DNA of 64,000 bases from Amorphophallus konjac (GCA_022559845.1 CM040118.1:265383519-265447518); one strand, 5' to 3'. Counted from the stretch's first letter, positions 22,951 to 34,616 are shown. Program-made: numbers and translations. Notes: a model not told the origin generated them from the sequence alone.

Positions 22951-24183
22951 TTATTAGTCAAAGTGCAAGGAAATATAAGCATTAATTGAAGCACAATGAC
23001 ATTCTCTCCCCATATAAGACTCTCCCATTTATGCATACCCTAGTTAATGACACACATAATTCTCTCCCCATTTGACATCATCAAAATACCACAATAGATA
23101 AAATATATGGCACAGTTAGGAAGGTAAGGAGTAAAGCAAAAGATTATTAGCACATGATGTATAGAGTGAAAGTGAGTATATACCTGTGGGTAGCAAGGAA
23201 ACGTGTAGCAACCTGAGATACCTTGTCAGTGTACACAAATTGATGTGGAAATACATGCCAATGGTTGTACACTGAAGGCATAGCATAACAACATATAGTT
23301 GGGTCCCTTGTGAATGTAAGTAACGCAAGTAATATGCAGAGAGGGAGACCGTGCAGACAAGGAGATGATGCCACTTGTTAGGGAGTGATGTTGAGTGTTT
23401 AGAGAGCAAGTGATGCCAATTGTTAATGATCATTACAATGTAGATTGTTAGGTGTTTTGGCATGGTAGAAACATATTTACACAATTAGACATCATATGCC
23501 ATGAAGGCTCAGCACAACAACATATAGTGAATCATGAGAGGCCGACATGTGCATGACATTTAACCATGGCAATCATGATGCAGTGTAAGAGAGACACGGC
23601 AGTCAGAAAGCAAATTTGATTTGAAGTTTTTCCAATTTTTTACTAGTTTTCTGTTTTCCATATTTTTAAGATTTTCTATGCAAGGCATGGAAATGGAAAG
23701 TGCACACTAACCATGTAGCAACCCTGGTAAAAATAAAAGGAAATAAAAATCCCAATTGATCAAAATAATATTAAAAGATTTAAAGAAGTGAATAATAAAC
23801 CAAAATGTAAATAACGCCTTGATTCAAGGCGCTACTTAAAAAAGAAACGCCCTTATGCAAGGCGCGAATTCCAGAAAGGACGCCCACAGAAGATGTCGTC
23901 AATTCCCAAACGGCCAAAATAATAAAAATGGCAAGTAAACGTGATGCCCTCCACATGGGCGCGTTTTACATAAGAAATGACATTAACCAAGGCGTCAATT
24001 TAAATTAACGCCCTAACGTAAGGCGTTAATTCCATTTGTGTTCCGTTCGAGTTTCGTTCGAACCAGGAGACTATCCAGAGCAAGTTTCTAGATAACTACG
24101 AGGGAGATTGATTATGGCAAGGACTCTATGAGGGAAACATTACTTCCAATACGATACTAACTCCATTAGGATCATAAAAACCC

Positions 24184-24191
24184 TATAAATA
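24184..24191 (+). promoter_or_regulatory. Solo LTR C TATA box
   Basis: TATAAATA about 470 bp from the LTR start, the same spacing as in RE1. Confidence 0.65.
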
Positions 24192-25189
24192 ACCCTTCCT
24201 GTCGAACCCTAATAGGCTATTTGGCTGAAGGAAGCTCTGCTGCTGCATACGTAAAGAACAGGTAATGTTCTTCTTCCCTGCCTTCGGTCATAATCATGAA
24301 GAATATTAATGATTCTTCATCGTCTTTGCTGCAGGAAGTCTGCCGTAAGTAGTAACTCTTCTGCCTAGCTGAAGGACGTGAGGTTCTTCATCGACGTCCT
24401 CTTCTTCCGTTCACTGTGAAAGAGGGAGTAGCCGTTCTCAGGACACTCTGTTTAGAACAGAGTATCGTTCTCTCTTCAACTTTCTTCACGTTCCTTCACC
24501 AGAACATTCATCAGGTAGGTTTTCTCAAGAACGTAGCCCAGGCTAGTTTAATTCCATCAAAATACCATCATGGCATGCATGAATATAGTTTTATTATAGT
24601 TTTTAAAAGGGTTTTCTGTGGATTTTAAAAGAAGCGACCCTATCAAGGGCGCTAATTTAAAGAAACGACCATGCCCAGGTCGCTAATTCCAGTTTTGACG
24701 TCCTGCATTAAGTCGTCAATTTCATCTAGTTATTAAATTACCCACGTTTAAAACTTTTATGTTTATCAAAACATGATTCTAATTTAATGCATGATCATAG
24801 TTGTCGAATCCTGCTATTTTTCTCTTCCTGACAGTGTGATTCCTCTTTCTGAAATTTTATTATCCTTGAAATTTCCCCTGTTCCTATTAATCCTGGAATA
24901 TCTTGAATTAACGACCTGAGGAAGGTCGTCTATTATTGAACTGACGCCCCAGAACATGGCGCTAATTGAAAAGTAACGCCGCTGTCCAGGGCACGTTTTT
25001 ATTAAAATTCCATATTATCTAAATTCTGTAAAATAGAAATACAGAATGAACGACTGCTGAACAAGCCGTCAATTTATAAATAAACGCCCCTGTATAAGGC
25101 GTTAATTCCATGATTAATGACTTAGATTAAGTCGCTATTTTCCTGTGATACTATTTTATACTGTTACTGTTAACCGAGGGTTTCATATG

Positions 25190-25223
<34 letters not shown>
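25190..25223. repeat. (AT)n microsatellite
   Basis: Simple AT dinucleotide run inside solo LTR C. Confidence 0.9.
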
Positions 25224-25225
<2 letters not shown>

Positions 25226-26639
25226 GCACTATATTCCAGTCCGTGAATATAGTCCCATGTTTCATGATGTTTTATCGTTTACCCCCTAACTCTCAGTGAC
25301 ATACAAGCTCTCCATTGGACATTCCGTTCCTTTGGACTAGTGAGTTAGTCATAGAGACCTCCGTAAGACTCCTCGAGCCTTGGATTCCCTCAAGGCCGAC
25401 TGAGCTGGTTGTACCATAAAAATCTATCACACTATTTTTGCCATGTCACTCTATAAGAAACATGGTATACCGGCCCTCATGTTATGCTATGTGTATAATA
25501 TGAGTAGTATCTAAATAAATGGGGAAAGCATGTCATTATTGAGATGTTCTTGTGGACCCCAATTCTATATCAACATTATTATGATGTTCTTGTGGACCTC
25601 AATTCTATATTAAAAGAGTGACCGTCTACTTGCGGGCACTTACTTGTCATGGTACCCAAGTTAGGGAACCAATTTCTCCTAGTTTTATCGATACTTGTGA
25701 TTACACCGTTGTTATCATCATTATGGTCATGTTCAAATCCTTGAAATGCTATCTACCTCTAAGTTCATACAAGTTCTTTATCCTTGAAACTCCATATTGG
25801 CTATACACCAAGTGGATGTCAACATACATGATCAATGCCTGCGCATATAGGGCCCGATCTGGTCCTGGGAGGAGCACCCAAAAGTACTAGTGCCCATGGG
25901 AGTTGTAATGATAATGGTATTGGCATTGTACCGAAGTACATGACTAGCTTGATTGGACATTCCACAAAAATCTCGTACTTGACGCAACTTGACATGACAA
26001 GACTTGCTTGACCCGAAAAAGGGTAATTTATGTTCTTGCTTGCTTGAAACGTGATAGCCAAGTTCTCGACATGACATGATGAAATCACTTACTTGAACAT
26101 CCTGACATCTATTACTTGAAAGTTCATACATAGTTCACCTTGTTATCTTGTTGATATACTCTATATCTTGTCGTTTTACGTGAGCATGCATAGCTATAGT
26201 GCATTCATGGAAAGATATAATTTCTTACTGAGCGTTCGCTCACTCAGTGTTTCCATATTTTTCAGGTAAGTCCGATAACGAGACCCAAACTGACGGGGAA
26301 GGTCAAGAGTGAAAGAGTTAGAGCTATTCAAGCGTCCATCAGTCCTATTTTCTCTATATCTTTGTTGAGTCGAAAATGTACCTTTCTTTTATTGAGTCTA
26401 GTATTTGCAAGGGTTTGTAATAGACATATTCTTATTAAAGGAATAAATGGATTGGGCTATCTTTATATTTGAACACTCTGTCTTTGTGTCGAATACACTA
26501 CTACTCTGATTGACATGATTGATACAAACTCGTCACGCATCTACGGGTGTCTTCCGCGCTCGGGGCGTGACAAACCATATGCTGGATGAACTGAAGTCAA
26601 TAGCTTTAGAGACATGATACCACTCTTGTTAGAACCAAT

Positions 26640-26655
26640 GGTATGCTCTGATACC
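26640..26655 (-). promoter_or_regulatory. Element H primer binding site
   Basis: The minus strand reads GGTATCAGAGCATACC, matching the initiator-Met primer-site core, 3 nt inside the LTR end (TGTTGG at 26659 in plus reading). Confidence 0.8.
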
Positions 26656-26658
26656 TAT

Positions 26659-28263
26659 TGTTGGTCTGTGAAGACTAGATTCAGTGGTGCACATACGGAT
26701 TCAGAGGGGGGGTGAATGAATCCCTCTTAAAAAATTTGCTCTTAAAACTAGGCGAATAAGTTCTATTCAATTAATAATTGCGGAATTACACTGATTGACT
26801 TAGTTAACTGAAAGAGGCATCAAAAGATATGCAATTAAACCATGATGCTAAGCATGCATCTAGCAAAATCAGAGTAAACAATCAAACCACAGCACACAGA
26901 GGATTTTTAGGTGGTTCGGTTCTCTAGGCCTTCATCCACCCCACACTCCAACCAGAGTGTGGATTCCGCTGATACACAGCTTAAACTGCTGGGCCTTACA
27001 TCTTGCCTACAACCACTGACTTACAGCTTGCTCCATTGGGCATTACAGCTTAGCCACCGCTGGGCAATACAGCTTAGCCTCCGCTGATTCACAGCTTCAA
27101 ACTACTGGGCCTTACAGCTTATGTCATCCCTGATTCACAGCTTCTAAAATGGAATGTAAAATGGAAAAACAAGAATGAAACAAATCAGCAACAGAAAGCT
27201 GGAAATGAAGCATAATAATGTAGCTCACTTAGGAGCAGTGTTGTTTGGATCTGATCCAGAGGCCACAGATCTTCTTGCTGGAAATCCTCAGATAAGGATC
27301 CATCTTATCCTTCTTCGATCTTTGCTGCTGCAACTCTCTACTTCTCTCACGGCTCTCTTCTCTCAAACCTCACTCTGATTCTTTCTCTTTCTCTCGTTGC
27401 CGCTGGCTTTCAGCCGCTCTCCTTTCTTTTCTTCTTCTGCTCTGGTTGTCTCCTCGTCGCTCTCTCTTCTTTTGCTCGTTCTTCAGCGTATATATTCTTC
27501 GAAGTTGGGTGATCTGACCCCTTTTATAAGCAACCAGCGATGGACGCGTGGAAACCACATTTCCTGCCCAAACTTTCACGCAGATATGGATCTCTTCTTT
27601 CCACGTGTTGTAATCTCAGCACTTTCAGTTTCCACGTGTCAAGATCTCCAGTTAATAGATCAGTCTTGGATCACGAGCAGGTTTCCACGTGCCAGCTTCC
27701 AACCTTTTTGGGAACACATGCCTACTTCAGTCCGAGCTCACGTGCTGCTTTGATCCTGTTAGTTGGAAGAAGAATGTTTCATCAAACGCCTTGTGAACAT
27801 GAATCATAAGGGATGCACAGACTTTATAGTGTATCGTGCAGATATGCACAGACCTTAATGCACAACTAACATTTACCTTACTATATGACAAAGCCTGCTA
27901 ACACCGACCTTATGCACAAGACCTTGTATACTAACACTAACCAAATGCACGAGACCGCATACTAACACTGACCTTAGATGCACGACCCTGCATACTAGCA
28001 CCGACCTTAGATGCAAGGCTAAGCATACTAACACTGACTTTATGCGCATGAAACATGAACTAGCACCGACCCTGTATGCAATACACAATGTTATAGTGTC
28101 GACCTTACCTTATGAAACTTGATGCTAACATCAACCTTATAACTGCACTTACCATATGCAGGCACAATGCAGATGTGCACTGACCTTGGTCTTGCACAAA
28201 TGGGATGTGCACCGACTATATGAGGAATATGCACTGACCTTATGCTTGGACATGCAAGGCAAA
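26659..28263 (-). repeat. Element H LTR, first part
   Basis: LTR of a second Sirevirus-like family. It shares end sequences and the stem-loop block (26898-26945) with S1 and F but is otherwise strongly diverged. A TATA box (CTTATAAAAG on the minus strand) lies at 27521-27530. An irregular tandem repeat containing CACAGCTT and CTGGGCCTTACAGCTT lies at about 26964-27150. A TGCACCGACCTTA-type array begins at about 27811 and is interrupted at 28263 by a nested gypsy element. Confidence 0.85.
27521..27530 (-). promoter_or_regulatory. H LTR TATA box
   Basis: CTTATAAAAG, a self-complementary TATA element in the position matching the S1 LTR. Confidence 0.6.
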
Positions 28264-30545
28264 TGTGACGACCCAGAGCTCCGGATACCGATATACCGAT
28301 GAAATCGATACACCGATACCAAGAATTGGGGAAGCCACCCAAGAGGCTGATGAGGCCCCTGAAGGGCTAAAGGAGTTTACTGAGGAGTTGCATAACGAAT
28401 TGGGACCGCAGGCGCGTAATATTAATTAGGACAGTAATTAATAAATAAGTGCGGAAGCAAATAAAATATCAGAGTGGTAGAATATATACAATAGTCCATA
28501 TTTTTCAATAAAAAGAGGTCCACTGTACAACTACCCGGGGCATACCCCGGTACAACAGAACAAAAGACACACCAACACAGCTGGCACTCTAACGACGCTC
28601 GGCACAACCCCGAGCAGAACCGGCGGACGACAGGGGCGGCTCACCTGAAAGAAGGAAGGGTGAGTCACAGCCAGACTCAGTAGGGGTCACGTGGATCCCT
28701 ACCCCAAACTAAATAGACAAGCAGGCAAACATAAAAGCAATTAGAGCATGCATTTAAATAATAAGGTAGATGCACAATTTAATAAATAACTAACGACAGA
28801 AAATAAATCTACCAATAGAATAAACCATCACTAACCAGGTGAAGTGAGAGACGGAACAACCCACTAGAAGAACAAGACCAGACGTGTCCCCTGACGACTT
28901 ATACTGCGTCTCGACAACTCGCAAGTCTGGCTCACGACAAGCGAGAGGCGTAACAGGACCAAACCAAGTACTAGTCAGAGCGACACTCGTCAGTGCCAGT
29001 CCAAGTCTCCGACCATGTGTGCACACACTGACTCCTGCCTAGAGCCAGGCCTCTAGCTAGTCCCCCCCCCCCTCTGTTAGACACAACGGTAACCGCAGGG
29101 GCCCACGGTAACTAGCTTACAAATCGTTCCTCGGGAACACCCCTCCACCTCTCCCGGGTGGGACGACTCGCTCGGTCACTGGGCTACGACTAGTGGTTCC
29201 ATCACAAGGGAAGAGAAAGCAATTCCATCGGGATAAGCCATCGGTCACAAAACAACCTAAACATGGCATATATACAACATGGAATGCATTAGAAATTGAC
29301 CATGCATGCTATTAAAACCCAAAGGAATGTAACGGTCTAGGGCTGCCACGTCACAGGGTGTGGCGGTCGAGGAAAGGAGCGTCACAAGGGCTGTGACGGT
29401 CGAGGACAGGGGTGTCACGAGGGCTGTGACGAGCCCAAGGCGGGCCGTCACGGCGAGGCTGTAACGCGCCAGGGTAGGGGCGTTACTCGAACGTAACGCG
29501 CCTCCCCGGGACCATTGCACCCGCCCGAGGCTAAAAAATAAAACCACAGCGTTCTAACAGAACGTAACGCGCTCCCGGAGGTGCGTTACAACGCCCTAAC
29601 ATCCGCCCGACAAGCCGTTAGGCCAACCGCCATACGAAGTCAATGGTCAAACCGGTCAAGTAACGGTCATGTGACGGTCTAGCAGATGACCGCCACACCA
29701 TGTGTGACGCCCCTACAGTGGGCCGTCACACAGCCGTAACGCACCCCACAAGGGCCGTTACAGTGTGACGGCCTCTGGAAGAACCGTCACACCAGCTGTG
29801 AGCTTAAACCGAAACGGTCAAAACCAAACCCCCTCCCGATCGAGCCGGATCGACGGGGAAACGTGGAAAAACTGTAAAACCTGCCAAACCACAACATTCT
29901 ACAACTAATCCATGCATCAAAACATAAAAACAATACCCATGGAGTGATTTTTAAGGATTTAGCCTAAATTACACTAACATGGAATTTTACATGGAAATTG
30001 AAGAAAATGACGTCGGATGGACGTGCATGCTATGCCAATGCGATCCTAGCGAGGCAAGGATTCCATCCCCCTACCTCAATTACGACGAAAACCGGATTTG
30101 GGCCGCATGCAAGCAACGGGTCACCGCGGCTCCTCTCGCCCCGTCTCACCTCCCCGTTCCACGAACCGCGATGAGGTCAGCATCTACGCGTTCCTCGTGA
30201 CGAGCCGGTTCCAACAACACCTCCCGCGCCTCGATCCGCGGCCGTCTGGACCAAGACCGAGAGAGTGAGGGCCGAGAGATCGCGAGAGGGAGAGAGAGAA
30301 AGAGGGAGAACGAGTGAGGGAGAGAGAAATCGATGGGGAGAGAGAGAGAGATATATATATATCTATATAAATTAAAATTATTATTATTATTATTATTTTA
30401 AAAACTTAACCCTAATTACCATTAACCTTAAACAAATTCTGATAAATGCCAAACGAACGCCTAAAAATCCACAAAAATAGTCAAAACGATCAGGACAAAG
30501 CCTAGATCCGAACTGCTAAGAATCCGCTAAGCCACGAGCGCTACA
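28264..30545 (-). repeat. Nested gypsy 3' LTR
   Basis: TGTGACGACCC...GCGCTACA in plus reading. It carries the CCTACTGAGTC...CTTTCAGGTGAGC block (minus reading, about 28640-28690). A C-homopolymer lies at 29061-29071. A region (29330-29830) is dense in GTAACGCGCC and GTGACGGTC palindromic motifs. A GA-rich stretch and ATT repeats lie at 30270-30400. Confidence 0.92.
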
Positions 30546-30559
30546 GTCCCTCCGTCCTT
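30546..30559 (-). promoter_or_regulatory. Nested gypsy polypurine tract
   Basis: The minus strand reads AAGGACGGAGGGAC directly before the LTR start TGTAGCGC. Upstream lies GACGAAATTTCTTTAAGG, a common chromovirus signature. Confidence 0.85.
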
Positions 30560-30614
30560 AAAGAAATTTCGTCCTCGAAATTTAAACAGAAGGCGAAAGG
30601 AGGCAACTGTAAAA

Positions 30615-31061
30615 TTAAAGCATACCTTGAAAATAAAAGGCTGGCTTTCCACGTGGTATAAAATAGACGCGCTTGTATCTGCAGTCAACCACGGCACTAT
30701 ACAATTCCAGCCAGTCCATGCCTAGAATAGCGTCATATTCGGCCAACTTCAATGCATAAAGTTTCACATGCATCGGCCGATTGCTGACGACAATAGGGGA
30801 ATCTTCCAGGCACACCGGAGTGGACATGAAATCTCCAGAGGGTAACTCCACGAGCAAGTTACAGGACACTTCGGTCATCGGCTCCTCGATGCGAGCAAGA
30901 AAATCCTCGGACACAAAAGAATGAGTAGCGCCAGAATCGAAAAGAACATGAGCTGGACGCCCGAAAATCAAAACCGTACCTTCTACCAGATTAGCTGCCA
31001 CAGCTTCTGCACGAGTGATGTGAGTGACCCTGCCTCTCGGAGAGCGACTGGCTGCAGAAGA
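30615..31061 (-). CDS. Nested gypsy aspartic protease domain, in frame after the gag stop
   Basis: A retropepsin-like domain that would process Gag. The active site is FDSGATHSFVS and the flap and C-terminal half (YDAILGMDWL) are present. It is in the same frame as gag and separated from it by a single TAG (31062-31064); no ATG opens it, so expression would need readthrough. It ends YFQGML at 30615, where an RT would normally continue but does not. The polypurine tract follows within 60 nt. Confidence 0.85.
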   Translation of the reverse strand, partial: SSAASRSPRGRVTHITRAEAVAANLVEGTVLIFGRPAHVLFDSGATHSFVSEDFLARIEEPMTEVSCNLLVELPSGDFMSTPVCLEDSPIVVSNRPMHVKLYALKLAEYDAILGMDWLELYSAVVDCRYKRVYFIPRGKPAFYFQGML

Positions 31062-32243
31062 CTACCGGGAAAGAACTGGAGCAAGTAGGTAAGACGGCTG
31101 AGGTTGAGGCGGCGGAGGAAGATGAAACTGAGGCTGCTGCGGCTGGGTAAACTGCGAAAACTGTACCGGTGTCGACTTCAGCGGACAGTCTCGAACCACA
31201 TGACCCGGCTGATCACAGCGATAACAGACGATTGGCACGGAACACGGCACGCCTGGATGACTGCCACCACACCTCAAACACGGACGCTGCTGACCACTGG
31301 AAAAATCTTGACGCGGTCGAACAGAAGGAACGAACAGCTGACTCGGATCGGAAGGCGCCGGATGCTCAAACTTCCTCTTCAACTTCTTATTCTTGAATTG
31401 TCGGAAGTGGGAGTCGGAAAAAGAAGAAACACCGCTGACAGCAGGAACGGCAGAAGGAACTCCTGGGACAGACGGCTGGTAAGTCGGCTGAAACTGCACA
31501 GTCGGCTGCACCATTCTTGCGTGACAAAGCCCTCGAGTCCTCGCCATTTCCATCTCCACTGCAACAGCTGCCTGGTACGCTGAATCCCACTCAGACACTC
31601 GGGTAGCGAACAACGGCAGGCTCAATTCCGCTTTCAGTCTGCGCAAAAACTGCTGAGTCTTCATAGCTTCATCAGTAAAAATATGGGGTGCGTACCTGCC
31701 CAACTCGATGAACTTATCTCGATACTGCAACACAGTCATGTCACCTTGCGTCAGCTCCAGAAATTGGTACATCTTCGCTAACTTGAGATAGGCTGGAGTG
31801 TAAGCACGCTCGAAAGTAGCAACGAACTCAGCCCAGGTGATTTGCCGAAGCGGACGGGAACAGAAGGCAACCTCCCACTCTGCAATCCACCACGTGCGTG
31901 CGGTACCTTGAAACTGATAAGTAGTCAACATGACTCGCTCATCATCCGCGCACTCCATCGACTGGAACACGCACACAGTGGCATCGAGCCACGGTCTAGC
32001 TGCCTCCAGATCTGATTGACCCTTGAAAGTCGGTGGGTGGAACAGCAGAAATTCCTTCAACGCTCTGCCACGGCCACCAGACACTTCTTCACGCGGAGCA
32101 GGGTTAACGGAAGCTGGCACAGCTGGGGCAGAGGAAGTGCCACTCTCCTCCTGAGGAGCCCGAGCTTTCTTCCATCCACGAGGCAACATATTGAATCTAG
32201 GAAACACACGATAACGGAAAACATCAGCAATCACGAGAAACAT
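31062..32243 (-). CDS. Nested gypsy gag (capsid/nucleocapsid), intact frame
   Basis: A 393-codon open frame. The more likely start is the internal ATG at about 32189 (MLPRGWKKAR), which resembles the N-termini of related Gags. The Retrotrans_gag core spans about residues 60-230 (FHPPTFKG, ARTWWIAEWE, LRRLKAEL), followed by a Pro/Val/Ser-rich linker and one zinc knuckle CYRCDQPGHVVRDC near residue 345. A preceding CLRCGGSHPGVPC may be a degenerate second knuckle. Gag forms the particle and packages RNA. No internal stop or frameshift is seen, unlike the other gypsy frames here. It ends at TAG 31062-31064. Confidence 0.92.
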   Translation of the reverse strand: MFLVIADVFRYRVFPRFNMLPRGWKKARAPQEESGTSSAPAVPASVNPAPREEVSGGRGRALKEFLLFHPPTFKGQSDLEAARPWLDATVCVFQSMECADDERVMLTTYQFQGTARTWWIAEWEVAFCSRPLRQITWAEFVATFERAYTPAYLKLAKMYQFLELTQGDMTVLQYRDKFIELGRYAPHIFTDEAMKTQQFLRRLKAELSLPLFATRVSEWDSAYQAAVAVEMEMARTRGLCHARMVQPTVQFQPTYQPSVPGVPSAVPAVSGVSSFSDSHFRQFKNKKLKRKFEHPAPSDPSQLFVPSVRPRQDFSSGQQRPCLRCGGSHPGVPCSVPIVCYRCDQPGHVVRDCPLKSTPVQFSQFTQPQQPQFHLPPPPQPQPSYLLAPVLSR

Positions 32244-32323
32244 CCTAAGCCAGCAAGGGACGACTCAGTGGACTAGCTCTGGACCAGCGCGAGTTCCAAT
32301 TCCTAATACAAATCCCCAACACA

Positions 32324-32335
32324 GCTCTGATACCA
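32324..32335 (-). promoter_or_regulatory. Nested gypsy primer binding site
   Basis: TGGTATCAGAGC on the minus strand, 2 nt inside the 5' LTR (starts 32338). Confidence 0.9.
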
Positions 32336-32337
32336 TC

Positions 32338-34616
32338 TGTGACGACCTAGAGCTCCGTATACCGATATACCGATGAAATCGATACACCGATACCAAGAAC
32401 TGGGGAAGCCACCCAAGAGGCTGATGAGGCCCCTGAAGGGTTAAAGGAGTTTGCTGAGGAGTTGCATAACGAATTGGGACCGCAGGCACGTAATATTAAT
32501 TAGGACAGTAATTAATAAATAAGTGCGGAAGCAAATAAAATATCAGAGTGGTAGAATATATACAATAGTCCAGATTTTTCAATAAAAAGAGGACCACTGT
32601 ACAACTACACGGGGCATACCCCGGCATAACAGAACAAAAGACACACCAACACAGTTGGCACTCTAACGACGCTCGGCACAACCCCGAGCAGAACCGGTGG
32701 ACGACAGGGGCGGCTCACCTGAAAGAAGGAAGGGTGAGTCACAGCCAGACTCAGTAGGGGTCACGCGGATCCCTACCCCAAAGTAAACAGACAAGCAGGC
32801 AAACATAAAAGCAATTAGAGCATGCATTTAAATAATAAGGCAGATGCACAATTTAAAAAATAACTAACGACAGAAAATAAATCTACCAATAGAATAAACC
32901 ATCACTAACCAGGTGAAGTGAGAGACGGAACAACCCACTAGAAGAACAAGACCAGACGCGTCCCCTGACGACTTACACTGCGTCTCGGCAACTCGCAAGT
33001 CTGGCTCACGACAAGCAAGAGGCGTAACAGGACCAAACCAAGTACTAGTCAGAGCGACACTCGTCAGTGCCAGTCCAAGTCTCCGACCACGTGTGCACAC
33101 ACTGACTCCTACCTAGAGCCATGCCTCTATCTAGTTTCCCCCCCCCTCCCCCCCCGTTGGACGCAATGGTAACCACAGGGGCCCACGGTAACTAGCTTAC
33201 AAACCGTTCCTCGGGAACACCCCTCCACCTCTCCCGGGTGGGACGACACGCTCGGTCGCTGGGCTACGACTAGTGGTTCCATCACAAGGGAAGAGAAAGC
33301 AATTCCATCGGGATAAGCCATCGGTCACAAAACAACCTAAACATGGCATATATACAACATGGAATGCATTAGAAATTGACCATGCATGCTATTAAAACCC
33401 AAAGGAATGTAACGGACTAGGGCTGCCATGTCACAGGGTATGACGGTCGAGGAAAGGAGCGTCACAAGGGCTGTGACGGTCGAGGACGGGGGTGTCACGA
33501 GGGCTGTGACGCGCCCAAGGTGGGCCGTCACGGCGAGGCTGTAACGCGCCAGGGCAGGGGTGTTACTCGAACGTAACGCGCCACTCCGGGACCGTTACAC
33601 CCGCCCGAGGCTAAAAAATAAAACCACAGCGTTCTAACAGAACGTAACGCACTCCCGGAGGCACGTTACAACGCCCTAACGGCCGCCCGACAGGCCGTTA
33701 GGCCAACCGCCATACGAAGTCAACGGTCAAACCGGTCAAGTAACGGTCATGTGACGGTCTAGCAGATGACCGCCACACCAAGTGTGACGCCCCTATAGTG
33801 GGCCGTCACACAGCCGTAACGCACCCCACAAGGGCCGTTACAGTGTGACGGCCTCTGGAAGAACCGTCACACCAGCTGTGAGCTTAAACCGAAAGGGCAA
33901 AACCAAACCCCCTCCCGGTCGAGCCGGATCGACGGGGAAACGTGGAAAAACTATAAAACCTGCCAAACCACAACATTCTACAACTAATCCATGCATCAAA
34001 ACATAAAAACAATACCCATGGAGTGATTTTCAAGGATTTAGCCTAAATTACACTAACATGGAATTTTGCATGGAAATTGAAGAAAATGACGTCGGATGGA
34101 CGTGCATGCTATGCCAATGCGATCCTAGCGAGGTAAGGATTCCATCCCCCTACCTCAATCGTGACGAAAACCAGATTTGGGCCGCATGCAAGCAATGGGT
34201 CACCGCGGCTCCTCTCGCCCCGTCTCACCTCCCCGTTCCAAGAACCACGACGAGGTCAGCGTCTACGCGTTCCTCGCGACGAGCCGGTTCCAACAACACC
34301 TCCCGCGCCTCGATCCGCGGCCGTCCGGACCAAGACCGAGAGAGTGAGGGCGGAGAGATCGCGAGAGGGAGAGAGAGAAAGAGGGAGAACGAGTGAGGGA
34401 GAGAGAAATCGATGGGGAGAGATATATATATATATATATAAATTAAAATTATTATTATTATTATTATTTTAAAAACTTAACCCTAATTGCCATTAACCTT
34501 AAACAAATTTTGATAAATGCCAAACGAATGCCTAAAAATCCACAAAAATAGCCAAAACGATCAGGACAAAGCCTAGATCTGAACTGCTAAGAATCTGCTA
34601 AGGCACGAGCGTTACA
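32338..34616 (-). repeat. Nested gypsy 5' LTR
   Basis: Near-identical copy of 28264-30545. It differs by scattered substitutions, the length of the C-run (33133-33150) and the TA tract near 34420-34440. Confidence 0.93.

Larger units (their letters stand above)
23714..26572 (+). repeat. Solo LTR C (RE1-related chromovirus family, 2859 bp)
   Basis: A single LTR, TGTAGCAACCC...GGGGCGTGACA, with no internal region. It is flanked by the 5-bp duplication AACCA (23709-23713, 26573-26577); the uninterrupted sequence exists at 14101-14130. This is the product of recombination between the two LTRs of one element. It carries a TATA box (24184-24191), CG palindromes of the RE1 kind (24000-25140), the GACCTCCGTAAG...GCTGGTTGTACC block (25300-25425) and the CCTACTGAGC...CAGGTAAG block (about 26225-26275). 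An (AT)n tract lies at about 25190-25223. Confidence 0.95.
22172..26625 (-). mobile_element. Second S1 3' internal copy, interrupted by Cassandra and a solo LTR
   Basis: 22172-22222, 22951-23713 and 26573-26625 together match 13309-14160 in order. Cassandra and solo LTR C interrupt it, and each insertion point is intact in the first copy (13355-13359 and 14111-14115). The copy stops at about 26625, where it meets the primer-site leader of element H, and the rest of its internal region is missing. No coding sequence. Confidence 0.85.
28264..34616 (-). mobile_element. Gag-protease-only Ty3/gypsy element (TR-GAG-like) nested in the H LTR
   Basis: LTRs 28264-30545 and 32338-34616 (2282 and 2279 bp, highly similar) flank an internal region of only 1792 bp. 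It is read on the minus strand: primer site, gag, protease, then directly the polypurine tract. RT, RNase H and integrase are absent, so it is non-autonomous. CAAA occurs on both sides (28260-28263, 34617-34620), probably part of the target duplication. Non-autonomous gag-containing LTR elements have been described in plants (TR-GAG); keeping protease as well is a variant. The H array continues after it. Confidence 0.93.

Noticed and set aside
27811..28260. CRISPR-like spaced repeats
   Set aside because: Units are degenerate and irregularly spaced within a plant LTR; there are no cas genes and the genome is eukaryotic.
31104..31583. 159-codon plus-strand frame opposite the nested gag
   Set aside because: Antisense shadow of an intact gag; the Arg/Leu-rich sequence mirrors the gag codons.
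28264..34616. Two separate solo LTRs instead of one nested element
   Set aside because: A primer site, gag, protease and polypurine tract lie between the LTRs in the right order, and CAAA flanks the whole unit.
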